This document shows positions 42,201 to 54,800 of a stretch of DNA of 64,000 nt, one piece after another (positions within the stretch are counted from its first letter, which is position 1; every line of letters begins with the position of its first letter). Source of the DNA: Sipunculus nudus. Taxonomy: Eukaryota; Annelida; Sipuncula; Golfingiida; Sipunculidae. The DNA lies in contig CM049320.1 of assembly GCA_026874595.1 (NCBI GenBank), positions 12,649,488-12,713,487 of the forward strand, in the 5' to 3' direction. The notes below the pieces were generated by a model. The model saw only the letters and a list, made by a program, of their open reading frames with translations, was not told the DNA's origin and made no database searches. The position numbers and the translations under genes are program-made.

Positions 42201-42918
42201 TTTAGCATGCTGGGCTTAGTGGCGGCGCCCGACAGGCAGCAAAGCCAGCTAGAGAGCCAGGGACGTGCCAGATTAGCAACTGAATAATAGATGAACTTCT
42301 GCTTTTTGTCCACATAGTTCAAGAATGCAAGGCCGACGGAGGGAGGGCTGGTGAAGCATGTTCGAATCTTGCGTTCTTTAATGACACCTGCAGATCCATG
42401 ACCTTACAAATCTTGTGATGTGATTTTCAAACTCAGAAGGAGGCTAGATATAAATTTTACTGTAATTACCTTTTATGGTGCATTGCCATGCCTGCAAGCT
42501 TACCATGATTAAAAATAAGTGCGTCCTTCATGCTGATGCCCAAGTGTTTTTGCACTATAAATTTGAGGTAGTGCAATGTAATGAGAGTCTCTGATGACAA
42601 GTCGCAATCTAATTAAGCCTTTTAATGACATCCCAGGAACATTGTAATGGCCTCCTCTGTGACAAGATATGGAAGAAACATTTACCATAAGTACTCCAGA
42701 GAGTTGAGCTGCTTTTATTTACTTGCCAGTGATCACTGTAACATACATATTATACATAAATCAAACTTGTGACTACCAAGAAGAAATCTTGTATAATCAA
42801 ATTTGGAATAGGATAAGGCTTTTGGAATAGGACAAAGCTTTTGACAATGTAGTTTAAATAATCTTTGGAAGGTAGATGTGAAACTTTCTCTCTGTATCAC
42901 TTTTACCTTTGTATCATT
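33219..42918 (+). other. EPH: Eph intron 1, 3' half
   Basis: No exon or nested gene is supported. The longest block of balanced composition in the intron (about 34860-36500) has forkhead-like TGTTTGTAAAC, homeodomain-like and GATA-like words; similar blocks are at 37250-37800, 38720-39060 and 42150-42400. Enhancer function is possible but not shown. The open frame at 39654-39932 (92 codons) resembles no family I know and has no clear splice context. Confidence 0.6.
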
Positions 42919-42995
42919 GTATCCCCAGACAAAGTCGGGGGATACTATGTTTTCATACCGGTCCCCCCGCCGCTGCTGCCTCCGCCGCATATAAA
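42919..42995 (-). mobile_element. Terminal fragment of the same mobile element (copy D)
   Basis: Only one end of the element is present. The terminal hairpin GTATCCCC...GGGGGATAC (42920-42945) is followed by ACTATGTTTTCATACCGGT and a CCG/CTG-rich stretch, as in copy A. The hairpin arms match almost perfectly here. The internal repeats and the other terminus are absent, so this is a solo end or a deletion remnant. Confidence 0.75.
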
Positions 42996-45900
42996 TCTTG
43001 TTGGCGCGATAACCCAAAAAATATTTTTTTATCTTGTTATTATTACTTGATTAGAATTTGAAAATCTTATGCTTTTAATGTCAAAAGAAGATTTGGAGAA
43101 TGGCATTTGATTTGTAAATGTAGATTTCGTAGAGGAATATAATGGATCGATAAATTAAGAAATAAAAAGGAAAATGTTTTCTGCAGGAATATAAAAACTG
43201 CACCCAGGACCCTATATTTTACATTGTATATCATTTGCTGAATTCAGACAAAACAAAATTTGAATTTGACTTTTGTAAAAACAGTGGTGTCAACCAGTTG
43301 AATTTCTAAACTGATTCAGGAGGGAAAACAGTTTCCATAAATACAAATACTTAATAGAAAACACTCTTGACAAACACTCTTGACATGAACTGCCTAAGTA
43401 TAATGGTAAGTTACCATATCAACTGAGATTCATTTGTGGAACAAACACTGTAGAGTATTCCTGCTGGTGCCTCATAGTTTTCAGAGTGTGTCTTATTAGC
43501 CAAACCAGGCAATAAGCTTACCCTGCTAACGTCAATCTTGGCTAATGCTGTGTCAATGGGGTCAATGCTGATTGGCTGTTTGTTCCTCGTTTGAGCAGAC
43601 ATGTTGATTCAGCTGACGCAGAAACGATATGGGTGGAATTCCGGTGACATATGGCTGTATTTGCTGTCTGTGTTTCTTGAAGTAAAAGAGAGAGGGGTTT
43701 ATTTACATCAAGCAAACTGATGGACATCATAATTAAGGAAAAAAACCTTCAACCATTGTGAGTGAATGAAGTGAGAAAGTTGGTCAAATGAAGCAGGACT
43801 ATAAAGAATTAAAACTGGGGACTTTGTGTTGTTTTTGCTGCAGACAGTTTCATCTAATTGGCAGTTTGTTTGTGTGGCGCCAAGGTGCTGTGTATATCCG
43901 ATATACTCATGACCAAGCTGTAAAGTATGGGTCCTATTTTTTTCAGGGTTCCCCCTCAGGATTAAAATCCTCCTGTGTCATAAAATAATGTATTTGACAT
44001 CCATATGTTATGGCTGACAGCTGCACAGGAGAAAATTTTGCTGATACAGCAAATGCAATAATATCCGTATTGAATAAACCTTGCATGAATTTTTGTGGTT
44101 GGTGATACAAAAAAATCATTTAAATGATCTTTAAATTTGGAAAACATTGAGGTTGTCAGGTTCTCATTGTGGGGTTTTATGTTTAAACATAAAAAGGCAG
44201 AAATTCTTTGAATATATCACAAAACTGCACTTTAATATTAAAAAAAGAACACATGCATATTTAATATTAAAAAAAATACTTCCTTACCATTCATAGTCAA
44301 GAGGATGACACCTGTCATATGACACCTCTTGCATTACCGATAGGTTGTTTGCGATGATTAACAGAGAAAGTTCTAAAGAGTTTTCTGTTAATTTTAGATG
44401 ATTCATAGTTTACTATCTGAATGATGGTCATTAATTGTGATTGGTTCATCTCCTACACTGTTTGACGTTATTCCAGAGTGTTTGCATGAATTATAAATCA
44501 TGTAACAGGAGTCCTCTATTTGCCAATTTTTTCATCGCTGCAAATATTGTTTTCACCTGTGTGAGCTGATAATGCTATTACGTTACCTGGTAACACTGCT
44601 AATGTAGAGGGGGTGTTTGTATGGGAAAATGCTAGATGGAGGGGTTTGTTTGAACTGCATGTGTCACAGTGGGGCATAAAGATGTTGAAGTCGTTGTCGC
44701 TCAGGTGTCACAGAAGAGGATTTTGTCTGAGCATAAGGAAGGATCCGTTTCAGTATTTGAAAGAACTCGTAGCAGAGTGTGGAGAATAAAACAGGCTGGG
44801 CATGGTTGCCATAATCGGAGGAACGCTAGAGGGTTATATGAATTGTATTGCAAACATTCACAGCTCTCTGGGCCCAGACGCTCAGACAGGACACTTCACA
44901 AGTTGTTGTGGCCGACTACTTGGACAGCCAGTTCAAGGGGGACTGGAATAAAAGGGTTAACTTGTCACGATGCTGCCATTATTGGTCTGTTATTAATATA
45001 GCACTGCTCACATAAGCTGTAGTTTATCAGAAGAAAATATAAAAATTTGGGTATTAATCTTTTATAATTGAATATTTGGACACTCATTTGACATAAATAT
45101 TACGAATTAATAGTTTTTACATTAGATGCCATCTTGATACTAATTAAGAAACCACCTGTTATTTTGAGTTAAAATACCTTTCACATGAAGTTCAATTCTG
45201 CTCATTAAGGACATTCTGTTTTTGTGGGCATTTTTCCCCATGAAATTGATTGATTGATTTATGCAGTGGTTCGATGAATTACTGAAACATCACTTTTATG
45301 GACAAGAAGCACACTGCTAACATAACCCTTAACATATGCCAAACCCTAGAAATAAATTTCCTGGATTGAATTTGATCAGTGTGTATACCAATTTTATAAA
45401 GACTGACTTTTGGAGGGCATCTTTCACTACCCTACCCTTTATCCCAACAAGCATGTCTAATGTTTCCCCATGACAGCTTGTGGGAAGCAGTCAGTGCAAA
45501 TTGGAAATTTGGACCAGTTCCAAACATGTTTGCACTTTTTCTTAAAGTATTTTTGGCAGTATTCCAGGGAATATTTAGCATACCATGAATTTACAGTTGC
45601 CTATATTTGCAGGAATGTGCTTCCAGCAGTGAGCAGGCAATAACAGTAACATTTATCAAATCTCTCTTTATTAGACAGTAATACATGAATTGAACTTTTT
45701 AATGATTTCAAATAGTTCCATCAGTTTTCTTTATCAGTATTATATACAGAACTGGAATTTGATCTGATGTTTGTATATATCAGTCAACACTGTATGTGAT
45801 GTATACCCAGTCCCATGTCCAGAATGGTCATCTGATAGATAATGATTAATTACTCAGCACCTGGCCACATCTGAGATAACAGAGATAACACATGGCTAAA

Positions 45901-48329
45901 TACTATCTGGTTATCTTCAGTATCTGATGACTTCTCACATAACCCAGAACAGGTGATAGAGGACGCAGGTATTATTGTAATTAATTGAACAATAAGAGAG
46001 GGTAATTCTCACTTTCTTAGCGTTATCACTGATGTAATTGATTAGAATAATACAGGATGTAATCAGGAGAATTTATAGACCGTGCAGCTTGAAAGTTCAT
46101 TCACGCAGAGTGCTTTAATACCAAAGCTGAAACAAAGAGGTCACAGACCTGAAACTAGTTTTATTTCTTTCTATTTCATCTGAAAGTAACACCAAAGGAA
46201 ATTCAGAAATGTGACAGTTATAAATCCCCTTTAGGAAACACCAGTGATAGCGAATTTGATTATTGCGTAGGTTTAACACAATTGTCTGCATTCTCTGATA
46301 CAGATTAGATAAAAAGTCTGTAAACAACTAATGAACTCTGACACTGGGATGGATGGATACGCGATTTTAACAATTCTGTTGTTGGGAATTTATTAACTTA
46401 CTCCTTTGGGAATTTATGGCTCCAAAAATTTCCCCAATTGTCTCTTTTTTAATATCGCAGTTGGGATGAACACGGAGAAATCAAATAGAATGGCTTTATT
46501 TGTGTGCCACAAGCTGAACAGAGCAATCTATTTGTGAGCTTTTATTTGTGATCTGTTTTGCCACAGTGTAACAGACCACTTTTTGTATGAGACAATACTC
46601 GACACAGAATAAGTAAATTTGTCTATCACTTTTAACAGGAAAACCGGGAGTTGTTCTCTAGCTATTGTTCATTGTCGTTATGGGAACACAACATTAAATT
46701 GAATACTTTGCCATAGAAAATATTCAAAACAATAGAGCAAACACTGTAAAACAAAGTCCATGACAATGTTATTATAACATCCATTGTCACAGTAAATTGG
46801 ACAAAGAAATACTTCATGTAGAAATTCGAAGTGTGACAGACAAAACACATGTTTCCTTGATCTTACTTTTATGAATTTTGTATATGAAAGAGAGCTAGAA
46901 ACAAGGGTTGAATTGTTTGATTGTAAGGAGCTACAGTTGATTTACAGCAGTCTTGTGGTACTGTTTTCTGTCATAACTTGTCAGGAATGTGCACCATCAA
47001 TAATGTTTCACATGCATGTTTTCATCAAATTAGGTCTAACCTATTGATTCTGAAGTGGGGTATTGTTTGCCTTCACCTATAGGATGATTAGTTCACAATA
47101 CTGAAGTAATGGTGTTTTTGGGATTGTCCAGTAAAGGGCTGCAGGGTGGTGCAAGCTTCATTTGGCTGTTCTTTCTGGTCAATTTCCTGACTGTGAAAAC
47201 TAAGATAAAACTAACAGGGATGTTTGTTTACCCCAAGGGCTTGACCTCTGGACATCTGTTATAAGTTAGAGCCTGGTCATTTCCAGCTCCACCATGTCTT
47301 GTTTGTTTAAATCCCTGATACGGCCTATCTGGAGGTGCCTACTGTGACCAGAAAGATCCAAATCAGATGCAGAGTTGTGTGAAGTTGTGATAAGGTGTTA
47401 GTATTTCTTTCTTCTTGGAGGTTTGCTAGTCTCAAGAGAATTAGGTAACTCTTGTCCTTATTTATCACAAACTGAGTCTTCTGCTTGGAAAATATAATAC
47501 TCTCCGTAGGTGGCTAGTCTCCAGAGAATGAAGCAGACCTGAACTCACAGATCTTATTTATCACGCACCCAGTCTTCTGCTTGGAGATTATAAAACTCTC
47601 CATAAAGTATGCCTTCATGGTCATTCCGTGCGGTCTCTTGAGGTTTCACATGAAAGAGTATGGTGCAGTGCTGGGCACTTTCTGGCAGCACTCGTAATCC
47701 CTAGGTGCCATGCGGTGGCCATGATATGTGGAGTAGAGGAGCATAATCAGAACTTCCTCCCCTCCCCGGGTCCTTCTGGTCAAAAGAGCAAATCATCAAT
47801 CTAGTATGGAGAGCACAGATACAGCGCTCTCTGTTCAAGATTAATATCAGTTTAAGATTGGTTCCATAAAATCCCTGTCATCAGCTGGCTTCACTGGCTT
47901 CTTCTCCCGTCAGCTTAGTTGTTCAGTATTCTTGATCAGTTGATAGAACCCTCAGATGTGCTGTGACATGAATAGATAAAGTAAGATCCATATGAGACCT
48001 ACCCTTACATGAGCTCAACCTGCAGTTCATAATCAACACTTTCAGTGAATAGAACCCTGTAATGAGATAACATATTTATCTGTGTGTAAGATGACCTATG
48101 TGTATATAATAAGTGTTATTTTGATGGTCTTTAAGTGTGGGAGAAATGTTTCAATTTTCTGATATTTAAAGAAATAAACAAATAGCATTACGAGGGATAT
48201 TTGAGCTCTTGGAACGTAATGCCTTTCAATATTTGTATAATGATGGGAAAATAATTATTTGTAGGTATTGTGCAGAAATTTAAACAATGAAAGATACAGC
48301 TGAGTAAATTTTGTACTCTCTCTTTTTAG
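42996..48329 (+). other. EPH: Eph intron 1, 3' end
   Basis: Intronic DNA. Frames at 43411-43602 and 44669-45001 (110 codons) have no recognised domain. The last bases form a good acceptor: a CT-rich tract ending CTCTCTTTTTAG at 48329. Confidence 0.7.
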
Positions 48330-48403
48330 TTGTCCTGCTAGATACTACCAAAGAACCTGCATTGAACTGGGTGACCCGCTCTGCAGGACACAAGCGCCAA
48401 GGG
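48330..48403 (+). CDS. EPH: Eph receptor tyrosine kinase, exon 2 (start of ephrin-binding domain)
   Basis: This 74-nt exon completes a codon split with exon 1 and encodes VVLLDTTKEPALNWVTRSAG followed by HKRQG. With the Glu from exon 1 it gives EVVLLDTT, the first beta strand of the Eph ligand-binding domain. The Leu-Asn-Trp-Val part matches the conserved Leu-Gly-Trp-Ile position of vertebrate Eph receptors, and the exon stops just before the place where family members read Trp-Glu-Glu. Vertebrate Eph genes also have a very short exon 2 here, so the intron positions look conserved. The acceptor has a strong pyrimidine tract and the donor is GTGAGT (48404). The exon ends in phase 0. Exon 3, expected to carry most of the ligand-binding domain, was not found in the remaining 15.6 kb. 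Confidence 0.92.
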
Positions 48404-51400
48404 GTGAGTTTTTTTCTTTATTATACAAGGGTAACTAGGATATCTATTGATATCTTTGCAGATTTAAAAAAGACATTCACTTTATTTTCCCTCTTAACAT
48501 TACTGACTGGACCTTAAACATGAGGTTAGTTACATGATCTATTATCAAACTAATATAAATTATAATGATTAAAATTAAAATTAAAGAATTTTTAGAATTT
48601 AACAAAGATGCTTTTAAAAGTAGAAAAATTATGAATAACAGCTGCATTAGAATGATAAAAAGTAACAGTTGATATAACACTTAATCAAGGTGAGAAAATG
48701 TTTATAAGTGTTCACTGTATATTCATACATTAAATTCCTTTCAAAAAGCTTTACCTTTTAGAAGTCAAAGTGTTAAGTAGACTGTTAATCTTAAATAAAA
48801 CAGTGTCTAAAGCAAATGTATACAGTGTGGATAGATTAGATCTGGGCTTGCTTTAATTTACACAGACACATTGTATCTATCCCTGTGGCGTGCCTGTCGG
48901 AAATATCAGATCAACACATACAGTACTATAACAACAGTCCTGAACACACGGAGAGTAGAGGCCTCTGTATCTAAGCAGATAATCTTGAGGGGATTATGAA
49001 TGTCAAAAGGGGATTAAGATAATCACTCCAGCCACTGGCCGACAGGATCTGGTCACATGGGCACTCTGGAGTAACCGGATACTTGCACCTGCAAAAAAGG
49101 CAGGGTTTCAATAAAGTTCTGTTCTCCAGTGCAAGAACAGAGGCCTGCAACAACATGGTCAGTGACCCCCTGGCTCTCAATCCAGAATATCAATTTACAA
49201 ATCTGGAACATAATTAGAACTAATAGAACAAAGACTTACAGCATATTTTCTAAGCAACTCTGTAAACAAACAAGACAAAGAAAGACCATGAGAAGATGGT
49301 GGCAGTGGGTTATCAAAAATGTATTTGTTAGATTAAAATATGTCCTGAAAAGTGTTAAGACAGTTTATTTAAATGAAAATTGGTTTTAAAAAACACAGTA
49401 TTTTTTAGTTTGTCATTACTATAAGTTTATACATTATATATTAAAATTTTAATGTAATATTATAAGACAAACTTAAGATCTGGTAAGCTTTGATTTATTA
49501 ATATCAACTTAATACTATTGGTCGTCATCTGGGACAGCAGATGTGTGAAACGTCAGGCCCAGGGCGAGTGGATTGAGGTGTATCTGGGTCCCTGTTCTGT
49601 AGGGTGTCACCTGTATAGGGGACATGTTTTGGTTACTGTGTCAGTAAGATTACCTTGAGATACCTGTGTTGGTTTATGAGTCCCTTTGATGTGCTTTACC
49701 TTGTGGGAGACTCAGGTATTTCAGGGATTTGGTGACAATCCAACCAGATTGACTGCGGATCACAGTGGATCAGCCCCTGACCGCACGACCATCGACCCAG
49801 CAAAATGATTTGCTATGTCACATGGACACCTGTTGTTTTAAGGTTTACATAGTGTCATTTTGGCCTGACCTGGTCAGGATGCGCATCTTTTAAAAAAAAT
49901 AGTGTAGTATACTAGTATTGATTGTACTATACCATTAACCATAAAGTATGGAAAATACAGTTACCATATATGGTAAATGGGAAAGACCACACCACCAACC
50001 ATTAAATTTTATGCATTTTATTTTATTGATTATAAGGAAGAAAATAAAATTGCTTGAGCAGATGTTACATTAGCTTTTATGCTAGTTCTCTTCAGAATAA
50101 AAAAAAATATTTCTTTCCATTCCTCCTGGTGGGGGGGGGGGGGTCATGGTGATATTTTGTACAAAATTTATAAATATTAATAAGTGGCCTTTCAAGGCCA
50201 ATGAATGAACCATGAATGTGACAGTTATTCAGAAGAAACAATCAACTTACTAAAATTTCAGTAAAACAGTTTAATATAATTATGAGAAAAAAGTTTGTTT
50301 TGTCATGACGTTCCCTGAAGTAAAAGGGTCAAGTACACTGTTCCAGATCTCCTAATTGGATGTTAGTCACAGGTTAAATTATAAAATACATCATCTGCTA
50401 ACAGGTGCCAGTGACTGGGCCACTAAAGTCACAAAATATATCATTTACCAGGTTGAAGCAAATATTTTGTTCTCTATTTGTGGAATGCTCATATAGTTTT
50501 GTCATTGTATCATATTGAAAAGAAATATGAGCTTTTCATGATTAAAAGTTAAATGTGGAACTACCTAAAGAAAGAGGAAAATATCGTAGAAGCTCTTTCA
50601 ATTCTTTCAGGCATGTCCATTAACTTTTTCCAAGACATATTATAACTGAATAAATTTGTGAATAATGATAAGTTGACATAATATGTCATTTGTACCATCA
50701 GACAGATAAATTATAGTTGTCATATATAGTGTGAATATAAATATATAATAAATGCTTAATAAAGTCTGTGTAAGCAACAGGAAATTTCATTTACCAAGTC
50801 TCTTTCAGTATTAACTCTCTCCGTGCTCTTGATACGGTTGATGCCTTGATGACTGTAGTTATTGTAATTAAATGTACACAAGTAGATATAGTGATAAGAA
50901 ATAACCACATGTAAACCATATTTCAATAGAACAAAGACCTAGGTTTCTATACTGTGTGAGCCTGAACCATTAGTGTATTGACGTAATCCTCAGAACGGAA
51001 TTGACTTGTACGGTCCTCTGCTTCTCTGGAATGCGTTTTCGGAGTCCTCATACAAACCTCGCGTAATGCCGGGTATATAAATTACAGGGTGCTTTGTACT
51101 GCCCAGTCCCACTCTGAGAGAAGGTTCTTCATGTTGTTTTCTGGCTGAATAACGGTCTCTTCAGTACATTCCTCTGAAGGCGGTCACAGGGACAAGGACC
51201 TGTCCCACATAATGTTATAACATCTATCTGTCAATCATGTCTTAGTGTCTTAACATTTTCAACCCAGTCAGCAATATTTCATATCTCTCATGAAACCCTT
51301 GTGTATTTGACCTTTTATATGAATGATAATACATGTTTATTATACACCTCTGCTGTTCCTACAGTTTAGCACAAAGGTAAATTGTCAGAAAGATCAAATT

Positions 51401-51653
51401 ATATGAAGGATGAATCTTGTTACATACATGTTCTTTTGGTCCTGAAATGATCCCAGCCCTAAACTGTTACTTTTATGAAATTTAGTTTATTACAGACATT
51501 TAGACGCGATTATTTTCTTGTTAATTTTCAGTGTCTTATGATAAGACCTGAACATCAGTCTTAATGAGTGTACAGAGTGGACTGACAGCCATCATTAGCA
51601 GATATATATAAATAAAATTTCCAGATCATATATAAAATGGGCAATATTAGAAA
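48404..51653 (+). other. EPH: Eph intron 2, first part
   Basis: No exon is supported on either strand. It contains a palindrome TTACCATATATGGTAA at 49961-49976 with a perfect CArG box, and a poly-G run at 50131-50143. Frames at 48477-48680 and 48971-49389 are low-complexity or domain-free. Confidence 0.6.
49964..49973. promoter_or_regulatory. CArG box inside a 16-bp palindrome
   Basis: CCATATATGG fits the SRF/MADS-box consensus exactly and is centred in TTACCATATATGGTAA. Function is not shown; such words also arise by chance in AT-rich DNA. Confidence 0.3.
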
Positions 51654-51837
51654 TACAGTAAACCTCACCTCACAGCCACCTCAGTTTAGGGACCACCTCA
51701 TATAACGACCACTTGTTCATGGTTTAAATTCCTTTTTGTTCTTTATATAAGACCTTGCTTCTAAGATGACCACCTTGAAAATGTGACCACATTATCAAGG
51801 TCCCTTTTAGTGGTCGTAATATAAAGGTTTTACTGTA
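51654..51837. mobile_element. pogo/Tigger-like MITE, about 184 bp
   Basis: The ends are TA-CAGTAAA-CCT at 51654-51665 and the inverse AGGTTTTACTG-TA at 51827-51837, consistent with a TA target duplication and CAGT-type inverted ends. Inside are GACCACCT and TGGTCGT words typical of short elements of this kind that are widespread in invertebrate genomes. There is no coding capacity, so it depends on a transposase elsewhere. Assignment to pogo/Tigger is by the terminal sequence. Confidence 0.75.
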
Positions 51838-54800
51838 TATGGACACTATTACGTACAGTGGTCTTCCTTACTGTAGGTATGACCATAGAGCAGATGTACT
51901 GAAAATTTGAAATATATATTTTTTAAATTGAAAGTTAGTATATATAGCTAAGTGGTAAATTAGGACTTTAAATTGAACCAAAACTGGCCTTGTCACCATT
52001 TGGTACATTCACCATACATTATAGCAGTCACTGGTCATGGTCCTATTTTTAATGAATGACATGAATGGGCAGGAACCATAATCAGTGGTGAAATGCCTGT
52101 CATTAGCAGGACTGAGATATTTCTCTTCATGCATGCCTTCTCAAGCAACAGAGGACTAATTTCATCAGACTTTGTGTCAAATTGCCAGATTTCCGTTTCA
52201 TCTGGAGTGCTGATGTGCGGCTGATGGCATCATTAGATCAGTTGACCAGGTTTGACCTCTGGTTGTCCTCTGCGTGTTATTAAAGCCTCACACTTTGGAG
52301 TGCTAAACAGATTTTCTGGAAGTGAATTTTGTATGACCTCACTGATGCCATAGATTTCCACATTATCTTCCGTTTGTGCATATATATGCGGAAATCAATG
52401 AAATGGGCCTGGAAGTGGCATTGTTAAGGACCAATATTGGCTCGCAGTTCTGATGGCTTGACTTCATCAAAATTGAAGGTCATCTTCGCGGCGCAGTAAA
52501 CTTGTCGTACCCTTCACCTTAGTTGATTCTGCGAACCTCACGGGAGAGATTTATTGTGGAATAGCCCTTCAGGGATGACTCAGTTTTTGCATTGTATTGA
52601 TTCTGGGTGTAGTAAATAAACATCCGACAGTTTATCACTCAATATATTTACAAAGCGTTCACGCTGTGGCTGTATAATGGCGTTTTAACTTACATCCAGA
52701 CATTTTGAAAGTGATTCATCAGCTGACAGTAGTCTTTAGGGTTTTAACCCATTACAGTGAACCTTGATTCATACTAACAGATATAATAAAACATGGCAAA
52801 GTGCCTTTTAAAATCTTTCATTGTTAACTTGATTTCCAATTTATTCATCATAATCAGATTGACTGGAGTTATCTAGACCATAATTTTGGTGATGTTTCAC
52901 AAGTTTCCCTAATCTCCATTTTTCATGGCTACATAATTAGTACTAAGTGAAATTTATATACAAATGGTATAACATTATTTGAAATTATATAGATTTATAT
53001 AAAATGGTTTAAAATGATGGAAAAATGGATATATATAGTAAACTATGCCTGATGATAAGATAAATTGCTCTGATGAATCATGTATTCAAAGGGTTTTAAT
53101 ATTGACACTGGTGTATCACATTTCAGTAGTTAATCACTTATTTTGGAATTTATATTAACATACCTAATAGTACAAATGTCAGACTGGTGTGTCATACATA
53201 ATATGCAGTACACTACAATCATGACAGGGAGTTCAGTGAGTACTACAGTACTACTGGCATAATCAGCTTCTGCGTAAGGACACTGAAGTCTGTTGAATTT
53301 ACTTTTGGACTATACTGACAACTTATTCATCATGTGTATTTCCTGTTACAGTGATGATACAATTCCATGCTCAACTAGTAGAGGACATCTAGCAATGACA
53401 ATTAAGGGAAGTGCCATTCCCCCCCCCCCCCCCCAAGTAACTTTAAAGTTGTCAAATTACAAAGTTTGATCAAGGTCAGAAATAAAAATAATAAAAAAAA
53501 ACGTGAAAATCTATCACCTTTGACTGTTATTTTTGAAAACAACCATATCAAAGATCGAGCGCAAATTTCGGCAGAAGTGAGCAATAATTGGGAATATGCT
53601 GTGTATTGAGGGGCCTTGAAAACTCAGTGCAAGTCTGTCACCTGTGACTATTACTTTGTGGTCAATGGTTCTGCACTAAGGAACCTAAAAAGTCCCAAAA
53701 AATTCTAGGTCCAAATGCTGATTTTAATGTATTAATAAATGTATGCATCATCTCCTTTAAGCCTCACAAATGGGGGAGACTAAGCTATATTTTTTTCAAA
53801 ATGATACAAAACACTGAGAGTATATTATAGGACTGTTGTAACACTTGGTAATATTGTTTGATACCAAACATACACCAGGACAGTAACAAGGACAGAAATC
53901 ATCAAAAGTCCTTGGTGCACTACCCAGAGAAAGGCCGATGTCAGGACAGCTGTGGACCCACCAAAAGCCATATCTTAACACTCTTATCTTTGTATGACCT
54001 CTTAGAGGTCACTGCCCTAATGTTATGAACTCACCCTTAGGGACAAGAGGTTGTAAACTTTACAGCATCATCATGATCGAGTGAGGTAGGAGGAGACTTT
54101 TATGGCCACTTCAACCTTTTATCCTCCATATTGTGAGAAGTGACCAACGCAACCATTAGTTGATTACCTAGCAACCACCGACCCCAAGTGTGCATGTGGG
54201 TGTCCCTGCGGCTGTCTCCATCTCAGCGACCACAGTGATAAGTCTGTAAATTATGACCTGAGTGTTTTGTTATGATGTACCGGTGAACGCACAGGGATCA
54301 TTTCTTATTTTCCTGAGGAGCGAGAACAGACTTAAAAGGTTTTCTTATGATCAGTCCACAAGAGCGAGGAATATATCCTAGATTTACCTTTTTGTTTTAT
54401 AGTTTCCATTTCCATTTTTATTCCAGTTTTACATTTCAATACAAGAAGTAAGTAAATATCATTTGTCTAGAAGAGAAAATATTATTGTGTGTGAGTTAGT
54501 GGGCAGCATAAATCTCACTCTCTTTGATAACTTGTCCAGTAATTAAAATTAACACAAAAAGGAATATAATATGGATCACCATTTTAAAAATTTATATTTA
54601 ATCATTAAATTAAAATATGATTAATATAATAATAATAACAATAATAATAATAATTATAATAATTATAGTCAGAATCATAAATGCAAATATATGGAAATTA
54701 AATCATTCAAAGTCTGAAGTAAATAAGGGGTATTGAGATGCTAAAATGCAGGTTTCACATGTATTTAACATCCATTTAACTCTTTTATTTGAAGCCAGCT

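Noticed and set aside
44669-45001. 110-codon + strand open frame in intron 1
   Set aside because: No recognisable domain, signal or splice context; length is possible by chance in the less AT-rich blocks.
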